The notes under the pieces are model-generated. The model was not told the origin of the DNA and ran no database searches. It saw only the letters and a list, made by a program, of their open reading frames with translations. 5,668 nucleotides of DNA, from contig DATEHM010000227.1 in assembly GCA_035279545.1 (NCBI GenBank), forward strand, positions 1 through 5,668, read 5' to 3'. Shown one piece after another: positions 5,440 to 5,668 of this stretch. Position 1 is the stretch's first letter; every line of letters begins with the position of its first letter. This DNA is from Segetimicrobium sp035279545 (GTDB lineage Bacteria > Sysuimicrobiota > Sysuimicrobiia > Sysuimicrobiales > Segetimicrobiaceae). The position numbers were made by a program, and so were the translations under genes.

Positions 5440-5668
5440 GCCGTGGGAGCTTTCCCTCAGCGAGGCCGCGGCGGCGATCGCCGGCGGCCGTCTCTCGCCG
5501 GCCGACCTGCTGGAGTCGACGCTCGCCCGAATCGAGAGGGTAGAGCCGCGCGTGCTCGCCTGGGCTCGCCTCCGAATCGAGGATGCCCGCAGGGAAGCCA
5601 GACGTCTCACGCAGTTGCAGCGATCGGGAATGATCCTCGGCCCTCTCCATGGCGTTCCGGTCGGGGTC
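5432..5668 (+). CDS. Amidase-signature enzyme (N-terminal part, cut by window edge)
   Basis: The first 79 codons of an amidase-signature hydrolase, a family that cleaves amides using a Ser-cisSer-Lys triad. The visible part begins MSEPWELSLSEAAAAIAGGRLSP, then ADLLESTLARIERVEP (24-39), a typical N-terminal helical region of GatA-like amidases. It ends GPLHGVPVGV (70-79). The family consensus continues with K-D, so the catalytic lysine would be the next residue outside the window. The substrate cannot be told from this fragment. Candidates are an AtzE-like or other small-amide hydrolase rather than the Glu-tRNA amidotransferase subunit, since the partner gene is AtzG-like and not a standard GatC. 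The GTG at 5432 overlaps the small gene by eight bases, suggesting translational coupling and a complex of the two products. Confidence 0.88.
   Translation, partial: MSEPWELSLSEAAAAIAGGRLSPADLLESTLARIERVEPRVLAWARLRIEDARREARRLTQLQRSGMILGPLHGVPVGV

Noticed and set aside
5149..5610. Minus-strand open frame opposite the amidase genes and intergenic region
   Set aside because: It runs antisense to the recognisable amidase N-terminus and through the candidate promoter, and shows no family motif.

Overview
The window comes from a high-GC bacterium. G+C is roughly two thirds or more by eye, third codon positions are almost all G or C, and GTG starts are common. The sequence alone does not fix the phylum. 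The proteins look like those of high-GC soil or subsurface lineages (actinobacterial, chloroflexal or candidate-phylum types), but that is an impression and was not searched.

Positions 1-5054 hold four closely packed minus-strand genes, read from right to left. They are an FGGY-family sugar kinase, most likely gluconokinase (5054-3489), transketolase (3449-1365), a transaldolase of the long mycobacterial/cyanobacterial type (1368-238), and the N-terminus of a 6-phosphogluconate dehydrogenase (200-1, running off the left edge). The gaps are 39 bp, a 4-bp ATGA overlap and 37 bp, so a single transcript is likely. If the kinase acts on gluconate, gluconate becomes 6-phosphogluconate, the dehydrogenase makes ribulose 5-phosphate, and transketolase and transaldolase pass the carbon to fructose 6-phosphate and glyceraldehyde 3-phosphate. 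That is a gluconate entry plus pentose phosphate operon. No transporter or regulator is visible.

Positions 5055-5253 are a divergent intergenic region. It holds a perfect TATAAT on the minus strand, set inside a small inverted repeat (CCTTC-N6-GAAGG), and a 12-bp perfect palindrome next to the kinase ribosome binding site.

Positions 5254-5668 hold two plus-strand genes. A 61-residue protein resembles the small GatC/AtzG-like (DUF4089-type) partners of amidases. It overlaps by 8 bp the start of an amidase-signature enzyme that runs off the right edge.

I see no RNA gene, mobile element, CRISPR array or convincing terminator. The window is mostly ordinary central metabolism. The points most worth a second look are the operon composition, the operator-like repeat at the divergent promoter, and the tiny amidase partner protein.
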